From NCBI GenBank assembly GCA_029258755.1, contig JAPDKC010000010.1, positions 62,001 to 126,000 of the forward strand: a stretch of 64,000 nt of DNA, given 5' to 3'. Of the stretch, positions 47,718-58,000 are shown one piece after another; position 1 is the stretch's first letter; every line of letters starts with the position of its first letter. The stretch comes from an archaeon (GTDB lineage: Archaea; Iainarchaeota; Iainarchaeia; Iainarchaeales; DTGL01). The position numbers were made by a program, and so were the translations under genes. The notes beneath the pieces were generated by a model, which did not search any database, was not told where the DNA came from, and saw only the letters and a program-made list of their open reading frames with translations.

Positions 47718-48302
47718 GTGATCTCAATGAATGAAAAAGTTCGCTCATATGGTATTATGATAGCATTTGCAGTTATTACCTATGCGCTGGTTTATATAAT
47801 AACCAATTATGGCTTGCACAATGTCGCTTACGACTGGCGATTTAATTCGGCAAGCGTATCATTAAACTATGCTCTTATGCCTATCTTTGGCTTCATATTC
47901 GGTTTCTTCGGCTTGGAATACTGGAAAAAAACTTTCGATGAGAAGAGAAATGCTTTGCTTGCACTATTTATGCTTTTTATTCTTGTTTCATTGCTTTCAT
48001 TTGCTATAGCTGTTTGGTTTTTCTACAAACCAACTGTAGATATGGCTTTCTCCAGAATTGCTGACAACTTTAAAAGAGCTAATAGAGAGCTGCCCTATTT
48101 CTCATACAATGTGTGTTTTGCAAACTGCAAAAGCCCCGGCTTTGGTTGCTTCCTTTTAGAGGAACAAAACAGATATGTTTGTGAGATAAACTTTTGGAAT
48201 GAATTGTTTAGGTCTGCGTTCTTCCCCTTCTGGCTCGCTTGCCTGCTTGCAGGTTTTAGCTTTTTCGCTTACGACTTTCTCCAAAAATATAAAAGAGCTT
48301 AA
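47718..48302 (+). CDS. Uncharacterised membrane protein with extracytoplasmic Cys-rich segment
   Basis: Four hydrophobic segments; NVCFANCKSPGFGCFLLEEQNRYVC. Confidence 0.55.
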   Translation: MISMNEKVRSYGIMIAFAVITYALVYIITNYGLHNVAYDWRFNSASVSLNYALMPIFGFIFGFFGLEYWKKTFDEKRNALLALFMLFILVSLLSFAIAVWFFYKPTVDMAFSRIADNFKRANRELPYFSYNVCFANCKSPGFGCFLLEEQNRYVCEINFWNELFRSAFFPFWLACLLAGFSFFAYDFLQKYKRA

Positions 48303-48397
48303 GATTACAGGGATTAGTAAAAAGGTTTCTAACTTTGTGTTTCTTCCAAGAGCGGTTAAATAACGTAAGGTTTAAATAAAACATTTTCATTCTTTTA

Positions 48398-50188
48398 TTG
48401 AGCATTATGCCAGCGGACTATTTGAAGGAGTTGCTTGAAAAAGCAAAAAAAACAAAGGTTAGCGATGACGATATATTTAAGGCACTTAAAGAGGAGGAAA
48501 GGGGATTAAAACCTCCAGCAGGAGGAAAAGCGAAAAGCAGGGAGGAGTTAGAGGACAGGTTAATGCAAATAAGAGCTCAGCTTAGGGAAAGCCTAAAAGA
48601 GACCGAAGTTCCTGAGAAGAAACCTGCCAAAGCGGTTGTAAAAGAAAAACCCATAAGCATACCTCCAAAAGAAGCTGAAAGCATGCCAGCTAAAGAGGCA
48701 AAACTTGAACTTACTGGCGAGAGCGCTGCTGAACGAGAAGTGCAGCAAGCACCAGAAAAGATTGAGGTTGAATCCTACGGCAATGTTAAAATCTATAAGA
48801 TTCCTGGGCAAAAGCTTCTTTACTACTTTGTTCCTGTGCCAAGACCAACACCAAGCGAAAAAAGAATAATAAGGATAATAAAGGAGGCTGCAACAAGGCT
48901 TATAACCATAGAACCCTATAAAATAAGGGATCCTGAACAAAGGAGGGCCGTATATAGGCAGAGGATTATGGACATTTTGCAGTCTTCACCAGAGATTAAT
49001 ATTCCCAAAGGAAGAATTCCTTTCTATACAGAAGCTGTTGTAAGAGAAATGGTTGGCTATGGGCTTATAGACCCCCTTGTAAGGGATGATAGATTAGAGG
49101 AGATTATGGTAATAGGTGCAAAGAAACCCGTGTATGTGTTCCACAGAGATTACGAAATGATGAAAACAAATATAGAGTTCTATTCGGATGAGGAGATTAT
49201 AGATTTGATCAACAAAATTGCTCGCGAAGTTGGCAGGCGTGTGGATCTTTCAAGCCCATTGTTGGATGCTCGCTTACCAGATGGCTCAAGAGTAAATGCT
49301 ACGATTCCTCCAGCTTCTATTTCAGGACCAACTCTTACTATTAGAAAGTTTAGAAAGGACCCTTTTTCCATAACAGATTTGATAAACTTTGGAACAGTGA
49401 GCACTGAGCTTGCCGCATTTTTGTGGCTTGCGGTTGAAGGGCTCAGCACAAAGCCAGCGAACATACTTATTTCTGGAGGCACAGGAAGTGGAAAAACAAC
49501 TTTGCTCAATGTATTAGCTACGTTTATACCACCTTCCGAAAGAGTTATATCAATTGAGGATACTGCAGAACTAAATCTGCCTCTTGAGCATTGGGTTAGG
49601 TTCGAAGCTAGGCCGCCGGGACTTGAAAATAAAGGAGAAATAACCTTGGACGTGCTTACAAAGAACTCGCTTAGAATGAGGCCCGATAGAATAATTGTAG
49701 GTGAAATCAGGCATAAGGAAGCTTTTACCCTCTTTACAGCGATGAATACTGGGCATGATGGTTGTATGGGAACAGTGCATGCTAACTCATCGCAAGAAAC
49801 GCTTGTAAGAGTTACAAGCCCGCCCATGAGCGTTCCCGAGGTTATGCTTTCTGCTTTGGACTTTATCATAGTAGAGCACAGATTACACACGAAGAAGAAA
49901 GGAACTATTAGGCGCGTAACAGAAGTTGCAGAAGTTACTGGTGTGCTTGAAGGAAAACCGCAAACAGAAACCCTGTTCCAATGGGACGCGGCAAAGGATA
50001 AGATAGTACGGACAGGTGTGCCCTGCAAATACCTAAAAGAGCTGAGTAAGCTTTCAGGAATGAGCGTATCTGCTATAGAAAAGGAGCTTAAGAGAAGAGA
50101 AAGTTTTTTGCAAACACTTGTGAGAAAGAATATAAGAACCGTGAGGGAAACCGCTGAAGCCATGCATAAGTTTTTAGAAGTGGAATAA
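48398..50188 (+). CDS. Type II/IV secretion (archaeal pilus) ATPase
   Basis: ILISGGTGSGKTTLLNVLATFIPPSERVISIEDTAELNLP, MRPDRIIVGEIRHKEAFTLFTAMNTGHDGCMGTVHANS. Confidence 0.96.
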   Translation: MSIMPADYLKELLEKAKKTKVSDDDIFKALKEEERGLKPPAGGKAKSREELEDRLMQIRAQLRESLKETEVPEKKPAKAVVKEKPISIPPKEAESMPAKEAKLELTGESAAEREVQQAPEKIEVESYGNVKIYKIPGQKLLYYFVPVPRPTPSEKRIIRIIKEAATRLITIEPYKIRDPEQRRAVYRQRIMDILQSSPEINIPKGRIPFYTEAVVREMVGYGLIDPLVRDDRLEEIMVIGAKKPVYVFHRDYEMMKTNIEFYSDEEIIDLINKIAREVGRRVDLSSPLLDARLPDGSRVNATIPPASISGPTLTIRKFRKDPFSITDLINFGTVSTELAAFLWLAVEGLSTKPANILISGGTGSGKTTLLNVLATFIPPSERVISIEDTAELNLPLEHWVRFEARPPGLENKGEITLDVLTKNSLRMRPDRIIVGEIRHKEAFTLFTAMNTGHDGCMGTVHANSSQETLVRVTSPPMSVPEVMLSALDFIIVEHRLHTKKKGTIRRVTEVAEVTGVLEGKPQTETLFQWDAAKDKIVRTGVPCKYLKELSKLSGMSVSAIEKELKRRESFLQTLVRKNIRTVRETAEAMHKFLEVE

Positions 50189-50204
50189 ATTCTAAGGGAG
50201 CTCT

Positions 50205-51302
50205 ATGGTGGAAAGGGAAGAGATGGAAAAAATAGATATGAAAAAGGTTGAAAAAATAGTGGAAAAGATGCGAAAGAAGTACGCCAAAGAGGGCATAAGA
50301 GCTTATGCTACTGGCGAATATGACCAGCTTAGAGGATTGATTATAGAAGGACGCGTAAGCCCCATTGAGATTCAAAGGATTGAAGACCTCAAAGAACACG
50401 AATCAAAAACGATAAGTTTTTTGGGCAACCTCTACCTTACGCTTGGAGCAATCACAAAACCCATCTTTCACATATTCAGCAAGTTTCCATTTGCAAGGAA
50501 ACTCGAACTTGATCTTTATTCTGCTAATATGCGTTTTTCTGCTAAGCAATGGCTTGCGTTAAGCACTATTGTTACTTTGCTTGTGACGATTTTTACTTTT
50601 GGCATAATGTTGCTTATAATAACACTTACCGGAGTTTCATGGACTATTGCTGTAGGCATCTCGCTCCTTGTATTTTTCCTTTCAGCCGTTATTATGCTTC
50701 TTATCCCGAAACAGCGCGCTGAAGCTCGAGGAAAAGCAATAAGCTATGAACTGCCGTTTGCGCTTAGGCATATAGCCACACAGCTTAGCGCTGGCATAGG
50801 TCTCTATAGAACATTGCAAGCAGTAGCAAAAGCTGATTACGGGCCACTAAGCGAGGAATTTGCAAGAACTATAGCTGAGATTGAAGAGGGCACCGATACA
50901 CAAGATGCCTTAAGACATCTTGCTTTACGTACAAGATCGCTAGCATTGAGAAATGCTATAATGCATACTATAAGAGCGTTAAAAACTGGTGGCAACTTAT
51001 CAGATGTTATGAGTGATATTGCAGAAGATGTTGCATTCCAGTTAAGAATGAACATGCGCGAGTTTGGGCAAAAAATGAACTTTATAGGTGTAATATTTAT
51101 CTTTTTAGCCATAGTGTTTCCAGTGTTTGTAGCAATTCTTGGAAGTATCCGAAATGCGCCCATAGGCGCTGCTCAGCTAGGGTTTTCATTTAGGGTCATA
51201 CCTTTAAGCGTTGATATGATGGCATTAATATACTTTCTCCTAATGCCAGCATTGCTTCTTTGGATCTTCATATTTATTAAGGTTATCCAGCCTCATGTTT
51301 AG
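50205..51302 (+). CDS. TadB/FlaJ-like pilus membrane platform protein 1
   Basis: T2SSF pattern ELPFALRHIATQLSAGIGLYRTLQAVAKADYGPLSEEFARTIAEIEEGTDTQDALRHLALRT. Confidence 0.9.
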   Translation: MVEREEMEKIDMKKVEKIVEKMRKKYAKEGIRAYATGEYDQLRGLIIEGRVSPIEIQRIEDLKEHESKTISFLGNLYLTLGAITKPIFHIFSKFPFARKLELDLYSANMRFSAKQWLALSTIVTLLVTIFTFGIMLLIITLTGVSWTIAVGISLLVFFLSAVIMLLIPKQRAEARGKAISYELPFALRHIATQLSAGIGLYRTLQAVAKADYGPLSEEFARTIAEIEEGTDTQDALRHLALRTRSLALRNAIMHTIRALKTGGNLSDVMSDIAEDVAFQLRMNMREFGQKMNFIGVIFIFLAIVFPVFVAILGSIRNAPIGAAQLGFSFRVIPLSVDMMALIYFLLMPALLLWIFIFIKVIQPHV

Positions 51303-51310
51303 GTGATAGC

Positions 51311-52291
51311 GTGCTAAAAAATTCCTGGAAAACGTACAAAGAATATCTTAGAGAAATAAGATGGCCTTTTGATCCAAAAATATGGATGGTTATAAGCATA
51401 ATTCTTGCATTTTCCTTAGGAGTAACTACATGGGTTCTTTTAGGAATATTACAACTCGTGCCAATGAAATTTATTCACAGTGCTCTTTTTTCTGCAATTA
51501 TATTTATTGTTGTTTTGGACATTACGTTAGCTTATCCTTATCTCGCTGCAGTAAGGAGAATCTCACAGATAGAGCAGGCCTTACCAGATGCATTTAAGCA
51601 GATGGCTGATACGTTGAAAGCTGGCGGTACATTTGAGTACGCTTTGAGAACTGTAAGTTCTGCCGAGTACGGCCCTTTAACAGAAGAAACAAATTTAATA
51701 TTGAGAAGGTTAGAAGAAGGGGAAAACTTAGAGAATTCTATGAGGGCTTTTGCCAACAATGTAAATAGTAGGATCGTGAAAAGAGCTGTTAGCATAATAC
51801 TTGATTCTATTAAGGCTGGTGCAAGCTTAGCCGATATTTTGGATGAGATAGCTGATGATGTAAGAGCTACCCACAGAATTTTGCAAGAAAGAAAAAGCAG
51901 TACGTTAATGCAGGTCCTTTTCATGATTGCTGCTGGTGCTGTTGTGGCCCCATTTATTTTCGGCTTAGTTACTACAATCATTGAGTTTCTGATGAGTCAG
52001 TCCCTTCAAGCGTTGGCTGTTATAGGTGGTTCCGGTATTCAAGAGGCCACGCTGATATGCGGCGCTACATCAGGCTCTTCGCTAGCCTATTGGGAGTGTA
52101 TAAAAGAAACTATTACGTTGTTGCTTGTAGTATATATCATTATTGAGGTCATAGCAGTAGGTTTTATGGTTTCTATGATCCGCACAGGCAGTTCAAGCAA
52201 AAGTTTTATATATATCCCTGTGCTTTTATTAATAGCATATGTCGTATATTACGGCACTTACACGCTCACCGTAGGATATTTCGGGAGGTAG
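51311..52291 (+). CDS. TadC/FlaJ-like pilus membrane platform protein 2
   Basis: ALPDAFKQMADTLKAGGTFEYALRTVSSAEYGPLTEETNLILRRLEEGENLENSMRAFANNV. Confidence 0.9.
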   Translation: MLKNSWKTYKEYLREIRWPFDPKIWMVISIILAFSLGVTTWVLLGILQLVPMKFIHSALFSAIIFIVVLDITLAYPYLAAVRRISQIEQALPDAFKQMADTLKAGGTFEYALRTVSSAEYGPLTEETNLILRRLEEGENLENSMRAFANNVNSRIVKRAVSIILDSIKAGASLADILDEIADDVRATHRILQERKSSTLMQVLFMIAAGAVVAPFIFGLVTTIIEFLMSQSLQALAVIGGSGIQEATLICGATSGSSLAYWECIKETITLLLVVYIIIEVIAVGFMVSMIRTGSSSKSFIYIPVLLLIAYVVYYGTYTLTVGYFGR

Positions 52292-52293
52292 GG

Positions 52294-52437
52294 ATGATGT
52301 GGAAAGAGGAAAAGGCGCAAACTTCCCTTGAGTATTTGCTAGTAATAGGCGGCGCTGTCGTCACAGCAACAATTGTTGGCTTTACTCTTAAGAATGTTGC
52401 AAAGACTAAGGGTAAACAAGCCGAAAAATTCACTTAG
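52294..52437 (+). CDS. Short pilin (class III signal peptide; 47 aa, absent from ORF track)
   Basis: Manual translation: MMWKEEKAQTSLEYLLVIGGAVVTATIVGFTLKNVAKTKGKQAEKFT. Confidence 0.8.
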   Translation: MMWKEEKAQTSLEYLLVIGGAVVTATIVGFTLKNVAKTKGKQAEKFT

Positions 52438-52454
52438 TCAGAAAGGAGGTGTAA

Positions 52455-52742
52455 ATGGTGAATAAAAAAGCCCAAGGTGCTCTAGAGTACCTAATCCTCA
52501 TAGGTGCTGCTGTCCTTATTGCAGTTATAGTAATAACTTTTGTTGTTCCCAGTGCAGGAAATTTAGCATGTGAAAATGCAAAAAGAAGCTGGGAAGCCTC
52601 ATGCAATGGATTGACCAAAACACTTTGCAATAATATAAAATTTACCGATTTTGACGGAGACGGCACTGCAGACTGCACCTGGGATAGTGCCAATAACATA
52701 TGCACCTTAAGTTCAACTGCTAATCCGCCAGAGTGCAAATAA
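52455..52742 (+). CDS. Pilin-like protein with Cys and DxDGDG motif
   Basis: MVNKKAQGALEYLILIGAAVLIAVIVITFVVPSAGN ... DFDGDGTADCTWDSANNIC. Confidence 0.75.
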   Translation: MVNKKAQGALEYLILIGAAVLIAVIVITFVVPSAGNLACENAKRSWEASCNGLTKTLCNNIKFTDFDGDGTADCTWDSANNICTLSSTANPPECK

Positions 52743-52758
52743 TAACTGGTGCTATTCA

Positions 52759-53025
52759 ATGGTTCCCAAACTCGCTACAGAGTTTGTGCCTTTCTTGGAA
52801 TATTTTATCATAGCGGGCTCTGGCATAATAATAGCCCTAATGGTGTTTATCGCTTTTGGAAGTAGTGTGAAGGAGCGCACAGCACATACCGAAAAAATGT
52901 TATATCAGGTGTTTTGTTCGAGAGTATTTAGCCCAAAAACATGCAATCAGCTCGATATTGAAGGAGATAATAAGGTTGACTGCGTATGGGACTTAGAAAG
53001 AGGGTTATGCAGGGCAAGACAATAG
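52759..53025 (+). CDS. Minor pilin-like protein related to the preceding gene
   Basis: N-terminal TM; FCSRVFSPKTCNQLDIEGDNKVDCVWDLERGLC aligns with the upstream ORF's Cys/Asp/Trp pattern. Confidence 0.65.
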   Translation: MVPKLATEFVPFLEYFIIAGSGIIIALMVFIAFGSSVKERTAHTEKMLYQVFCSRVFSPKTCNQLDIEGDNKVDCVWDLERGLCRARQ

Positions 53026-53198
53026 CTTTGGAAGAAAAGGCGCAAGTTGCATTTGACTATTTAATACTACTGACCTTCGTTCTTGGGCTTGTTATTGCTG
53101 TTTCAATACTTGTCACTTACTTGCAGACGGTCGCTAACGAAGCGGTTAAAGAAGCTGGCAATATTCGAATCTCTATTTTGAATTCAATGATGCATTAG
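53007..53198 (+). CDS. Pilin-like class III signal peptide protein
   Basis: MQGKTIALEEKAQVAFDYLILLTFVLGLVIAVSILVTYL; ATG at 53007. Confidence 0.7.
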   Translation: MQGKTIALEEKAQVAFDYLILLTFVLGLVIAVSILVTYLQTVANEAVKEAGNIRISILNSMMH

Positions 53199-53206
53199 GT
53201 GCTTCA

Positions 53207-54151
53207 ATGTGGCAGATTCCTGCATTTGTAATCTCCTTGATTGGACTTATAATTGCTACTTATACGGATTTAAAAGAACGTATAGTTTCAAACAAGCTCA
53301 ATTTCTCCCTTCTTGCAGCTGGCTTAAGCTTGCATCTCATCTACTCAATTTTTATTTTCGATGCATTGCCCATCTTGTATTCTATATTGGCACTCGCTTA
53401 TGCATTTCTTTTTGCCTATTTTCTTTATAAAATTGGCTTTTGGGCAGGTGGTGATGTAAAGCTGTTTGCAGCAATTGCAGCACTAAATCCTTTAAACCCA
53501 GCAATAGTTCGATTTTTTGGCTTAAAGCTCACGATTTTTTCTCTGCCTATCTTCCCTTTGGAGCTGTTCATAGTAGCTTTGTTCTCTATGCTGCCAATTA
53601 ATATTGGCATTGTCTTTTACAAAGCGGACAATAAGATCAGGAAAGATTTGCTACTAATGCTTAGCATACCCTTATTGCTATGGATTGCAAGCTTTTTTTT
53701 GCCAAAAGGAATCAAAGACTTTTTAATAGCGCTTACATTATTTGGTTTTGTTTATTTTATATTTGCATGTTATTTTGTAGGAAAGTTCGTACTTGTTAGG
53801 AAAATTAAAATAAGCGAGCTTTATGAAGGAATGATCCCAGCTGAGTTCATTTTTATAGAAAACGGCAAGGTGCACAGGGAAAAAAAAGGTTTTAATATAA
53901 AAAGCTTTATTAATTACTTAACTTATCAAAAGATTAGCTGCGCCCGCGAAGAAATCGTTAATCCTTTTAAAGCCCGCGGCGTTACTAAGCAAGAAATAAA
54001 AAAATTAAAAGAGTTGGTGAAGAAGAATATGCTCGAAGACAGCATTCTTGTGAAAGAATCTTTGCCTATGGTTCCTTCATTCCTTTTTGCATATATTATA
54101 CTAAACTTTAGCGGTGATATTTTATGGCTTTTCTTACCTTTCTTACCTTAG
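53207..54151 (+). CDS. Type IV prepilin peptidase (A24 family)
   Basis: LIIATYTDLKERIVSNKLNF, GFWAGGDVKLFAAIAALNP. Confidence 0.88.
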   Translation: MWQIPAFVISLIGLIIATYTDLKERIVSNKLNFSLLAAGLSLHLIYSIFIFDALPILYSILALAYAFLFAYFLYKIGFWAGGDVKLFAAIAALNPLNPAIVRFFGLKLTIFSLPIFPLELFIVALFSMLPINIGIVFYKADNKIRKDLLLMLSIPLLLWIASFFLPKGIKDFLIALTLFGFVYFIFACYFVGKFVLVRKIKISELYEGMIPAEFIFIENGKVHREKKGFNIKSFINYLTYQKISCAREEIVNPFKARGVTKQEIKKLKELVKKNMLEDSILVKESLPMVPSFLFAYIILNFSGDILWLFLPFLP

Positions 54152-54672
54152 GTAAAAAGGCGCAAGCATCGGTAGAGTTTCTATTTCTGTTTGTGATGAT
54201 GCTTATGTATGTCAATACTATTGTTTATCCGAGCATGGAAGACTCGCAAAAATATTTGGAAGAAACCTATAAATTGGCTGTTGGAAGGCTTGCCGCAAAA
54301 CAGATAGCAAATGCTGTTAGTGAAGTTGCATCCTCAACCGGCGATAGTCAACAAGTATTTTATATATTCCTCGATGATAATATCAGCATCTCTTGCAACT
54401 CTACAGGTACTTATCCCACAATAGAGTTTCAAGTAGTTTATAATTTCAGTAATGTTTTGGAATTTCCATCTGACGTAACAGAAAATGGTGTTGTTGTGGC
54501 CGAATGTCCTGCTGCAGACACATGCATTGGCAGGGAAATAATCTATCTTCCAAGCGGCATAACTCTAAACTGTTTTGCTGCAGAAATAGATGGTTCTGCA
54601 ACAAAAAAAGCAAAGATTATTATTACAAAGCTTGGAGGTCTCGTAAGTGTCACATGGATTGGAGTTACATAA
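54124..54672 (+). CDS. Class III signal peptide pilin-like protein
   Basis: LGKKAQASVEFLFLFVMMLMYVNTIVYPS ... secreted Cys-containing C-terminus. Confidence 0.72.
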   Translation: MAFLTFLTLGKKAQASVEFLFLFVMMLMYVNTIVYPSMEDSQKYLEETYKLAVGRLAAKQIANAVSEVASSTGDSQQVFYIFLDDNISISCNSTGTYPTIEFQVVYNFSNVLEFPSDVTENGVVVAECPAADTCIGREIIYLPSGITLNCFAAEIDGSATKKAKIIITKLGGLVSVTWIGVT

Positions 54673-55015
54673 AGACAGGAAAGGGCAATCATCTTTTGAA
54701 ATGGCGATGATAACTATAGCTATAGTTACGCTTGCGTTTGTTGTTTTAGTTCACATACCAAAAAATATACTTGCTACAGGTTCTGTGGCTGTTTTAAAGT
54801 CAGAAATACTGAAGGAGTTAAGCAAGCAGGACGAGTTGTATTTGATAGATCAGATTGAAGAACCTTCAGGGGTTGGAAGCACAGGGGATATTAATGTATG
54901 GATTTCTGGCCCCAATGTTTCTGCCATAAAAAGCGATATAGAGGCAAAAGATACGATATTGGAGGATTTGAATTTCTATAGCGATGTTAAAATAAATGTG
55001 AATGAGGCGCCTTAA
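54647..55015 (+). CDS. Class III signal peptide pilin-like protein (GTG start)
   Basis: DRKGQSSFEMAMITIAIVTLAFVVLVHIPKN. Confidence 0.7.
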   Translation: MSHGLELHKDRKGQSSFEMAMITIAIVTLAFVVLVHIPKNILATGSVAVLKSEILKELSKQDELYLIDQIEEPSGVGSTGDINVWISGPNVSAIKSDIEAKDTILEDLNFYSDVKINVNEAP

Positions 55016-58000
55016 TCCTTCTGTGTGGGCTTAACAAAGCCATATCTTGGTCTATATATCTCGCCTTTTTTCTCAAGCTTGTTTAAGAGATCCTCAACCT
55101 TATCCTTATCAAGCCCAAACTGCATTGCTTCGCTTACCACCTCGTCCACAGCAACCATTTCCTTTTCTTTCGATTTTTCTTTTATTATCGCAAGAACCTT
55201 GCGCATATTTTCAATCTGCGTATGGGTTTGGCCTGCTATAATAAGGTCTATATCTATTTTGCCCGTTTCAGGATCTGTAACAACATCTTTGAGCGAGCGC
55301 TTTAGCAATCTTATCGCACGCTCAGCATCCTGCTTTTCAACAACATTGCTAAGCCTTACCCTGGCAGATGCTTCCGCTAATCTAACCAAGCCCTCAAGCT
55401 GTCTATGCGTTGCAGCATACGAACCTTCTTGCTTTCCTTTTTCTCTCAGATTCACATAAAACTCTGCTATAGTGTCCATAGCCTCCTTAGAAAGCACCGG
55501 GAAAACATTCTTTCTAGCATAAGAAATATATTTGCGCAAAAGCTCTGGCTCTATCTCTGGCTGGGTTATGCTCTTTATCTCTTCTTCCTCCTTCTTTTTG
55601 AGTTTTTTGCCAGCTACCTCTGCGCTTGAAAGTCTTTCACCAGCTCTATGGGTTTTAAGTATAAATTCCGCTATTTCTTTGTCACGGGTTTTATCCAAGA
55701 CATCTTTTATCATGAAGAATAGATCAAAGCGCGAGATCAATGTAGGTGGCAAATCTATTTGCTCAAGCAATGGCTCATATTCATCGAAGCGCGAGAATTT
55801 TGGGTTAGCGGCTGCCAAAATACTTGTGTCTGTTTTAAATCGCGTAATTATACCTGCTTTGGCAACACTAACAGTACCTTGTTCCATCGCTTCGTGCAAA
55901 GCTGAGCGTTCATCAGAAGGCATCTTATCGAGCTCGTCTATCATGGCTATGCCGCCACTTGCCAAAACTAATGCACCTGCCTTAAGGGTCCAGCCACCTT
56001 CGCCAAACTCGTCCTTTACAGCACTTGCTGTAAGGCCAACGCCCGTAGATGTTTTGCCACCTACATATATGCTCTTTGGTGCAATAGCATTAGCTGACAT
56101 GAGAAGCTGTGAATTATGGGAATATATTAGGTTGGAAATGAAATTATGCGCTAAATTCGTTTCTATATCATACACCCAACATTCTTTAGAGAACTTTTTG
56201 ACATAGACAACCTCATCCCAAAAAATATCGGCATAAGCAAGCTTAAATAAATCTAAAAGTCTTTCCTCCAACTCTCTATCAAATACTCCCAATGCTGAAT
56301 ATCTGGAAAGCATAACGTTTGCGATTATCTGTAGGTTCTCCCTGCTGGGTTTTCTATCGCCACGCTCGTAATGTTGGTATGTGCTTCGAGGAATAAGGAA
56401 ATCGCTTTGGCTTAAGCCAAGCTTTTTGCGTAGCTGTAGTAAAAGTTTGGGATCAAGCGGAACAATATCTGTATTTGTATTTAATTTTTTTGACGCTAAT
56501 GAGCACGCAATTTTTTTCTTTCTTTCTGTGATAAACCCTATAAGCTCTATATATCTTTGAACAAATTTACCACCAATGAGCAAGCGATAGTATGTTTTGG
56601 GCCTTTTCATCCTTCCATTAGTTGCTCTGGATCGCGTTTTTTCAACTTTGGAGATTATTCCAAATCTCAAAAGCAAAAGCTGTAAGCTCTTTATAATATC
56701 CTTGCTAGCAGACACTACGCTGAGCATCCTTTTTGTTTTACTTATAGAGCCCTCTGCCTCGATAAAAGCCCTTAAAAATTCTTTAACTATAGCGTCGGGT
56801 GCTTTTAAAATTGTCTTAGGCACCGCACGGCATCGCGAACTGTGCAACAATTCAGGGAAGTTCTCCTGCAAAAAGTTCGCTAATTCTCTATAATCACATA
56901 TAACCTCCTTTGAACGCTTTCTAGAGCGTAGCGAAGGTTTGAATCCAAAAGTTTCAAAAACTATTTTAGTAAAATCGTCCAGAATTTCCTTATCGGAATT
57001 TGTGAACCTTATTTGCTTTTCTTTCTTATTGATTCTCGCATAACCTTCTGCTAGCATATAGCCAACGAATCTAGCAAGCCCAGTATTAATCTTTGTAGGG
57101 AACTTTATATGAAAAGCGTTGGTTTTTCCTTTTTCCGAAAGGGTTAACTCTGCTAAGCAAGGGCTTATCTTTATTTGCCTTGGTGCGGCAATGAAAAACC
57201 CTGGCGTTATTTTTTCTGCTGGCACTGCTCTTACTTTGCCGTTATCATAAACAAACAATGGATGCGTGTGCGTAACACACAATTCTTTTCCTGTGCGAGT
57301 TCTTATAAGAACAAGCTCCTTTGCCCTTCTTTTATACACCCTTTTAACTTCCCCTTCAACAAGCTTTCCGTCATAGTTCATTAACGGTATCTTAATGCTT
57401 GTGTTTGCATAATAACCATCATCTAATTTTACTGGATTGGAAAGGTTGCTTTCGACAAGCTTGGATATTGGCACAAAGCTCCCGTCGCTCAGCAAAACTT
57501 CGGTGTCTGCTGAAACACACTTAGCAACGCCTGGGTCGCCAACAAGAAGAATGTGAATATTTCCTCTTATAGTTTGGGTTGGCAGAACTTTTTTAACGCC
57601 ACCGAAAAGCTGCAGTACTATTGCTTCTTTAACGTCTTCATGCCCATAGATATTTGGAGCTATGCTATTTATCAGCTTCTTATAAATTTCAGGATCTTTC
57701 GCAAGCTCCTTTATCTTTTTTTCTTCCTCCGGTGTAATATCGATCTCTTCAAACTCTTGCTGAGTTTGCTCTAAATAAACACATTCTAAATAACGACCGA
57801 AAACAAGCTTAGTTCCTTTTGCTGGAGAAAGTCTTAATATCCCAACAAGCTCAACCTTCTCACCAGGCAGTGCCTTATTGACCAAATCATCCGAAACATA
57901 TATGTCAAGCGTTGTTGGTTGTTCGCTTCCTTTTAGCACCTCAAGAGGCTCCTGAATCTGAATCTTCTGGTAATCTACAAACTTCGATTGTTCCTCAACC

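Noticed and set aside
49180-50163. 327-aa minus-strand ORF opposite the secretion ATPase
   Set aside because: Shadow ORF; the plus strand encodes an unmistakable ATPase over the same interval.
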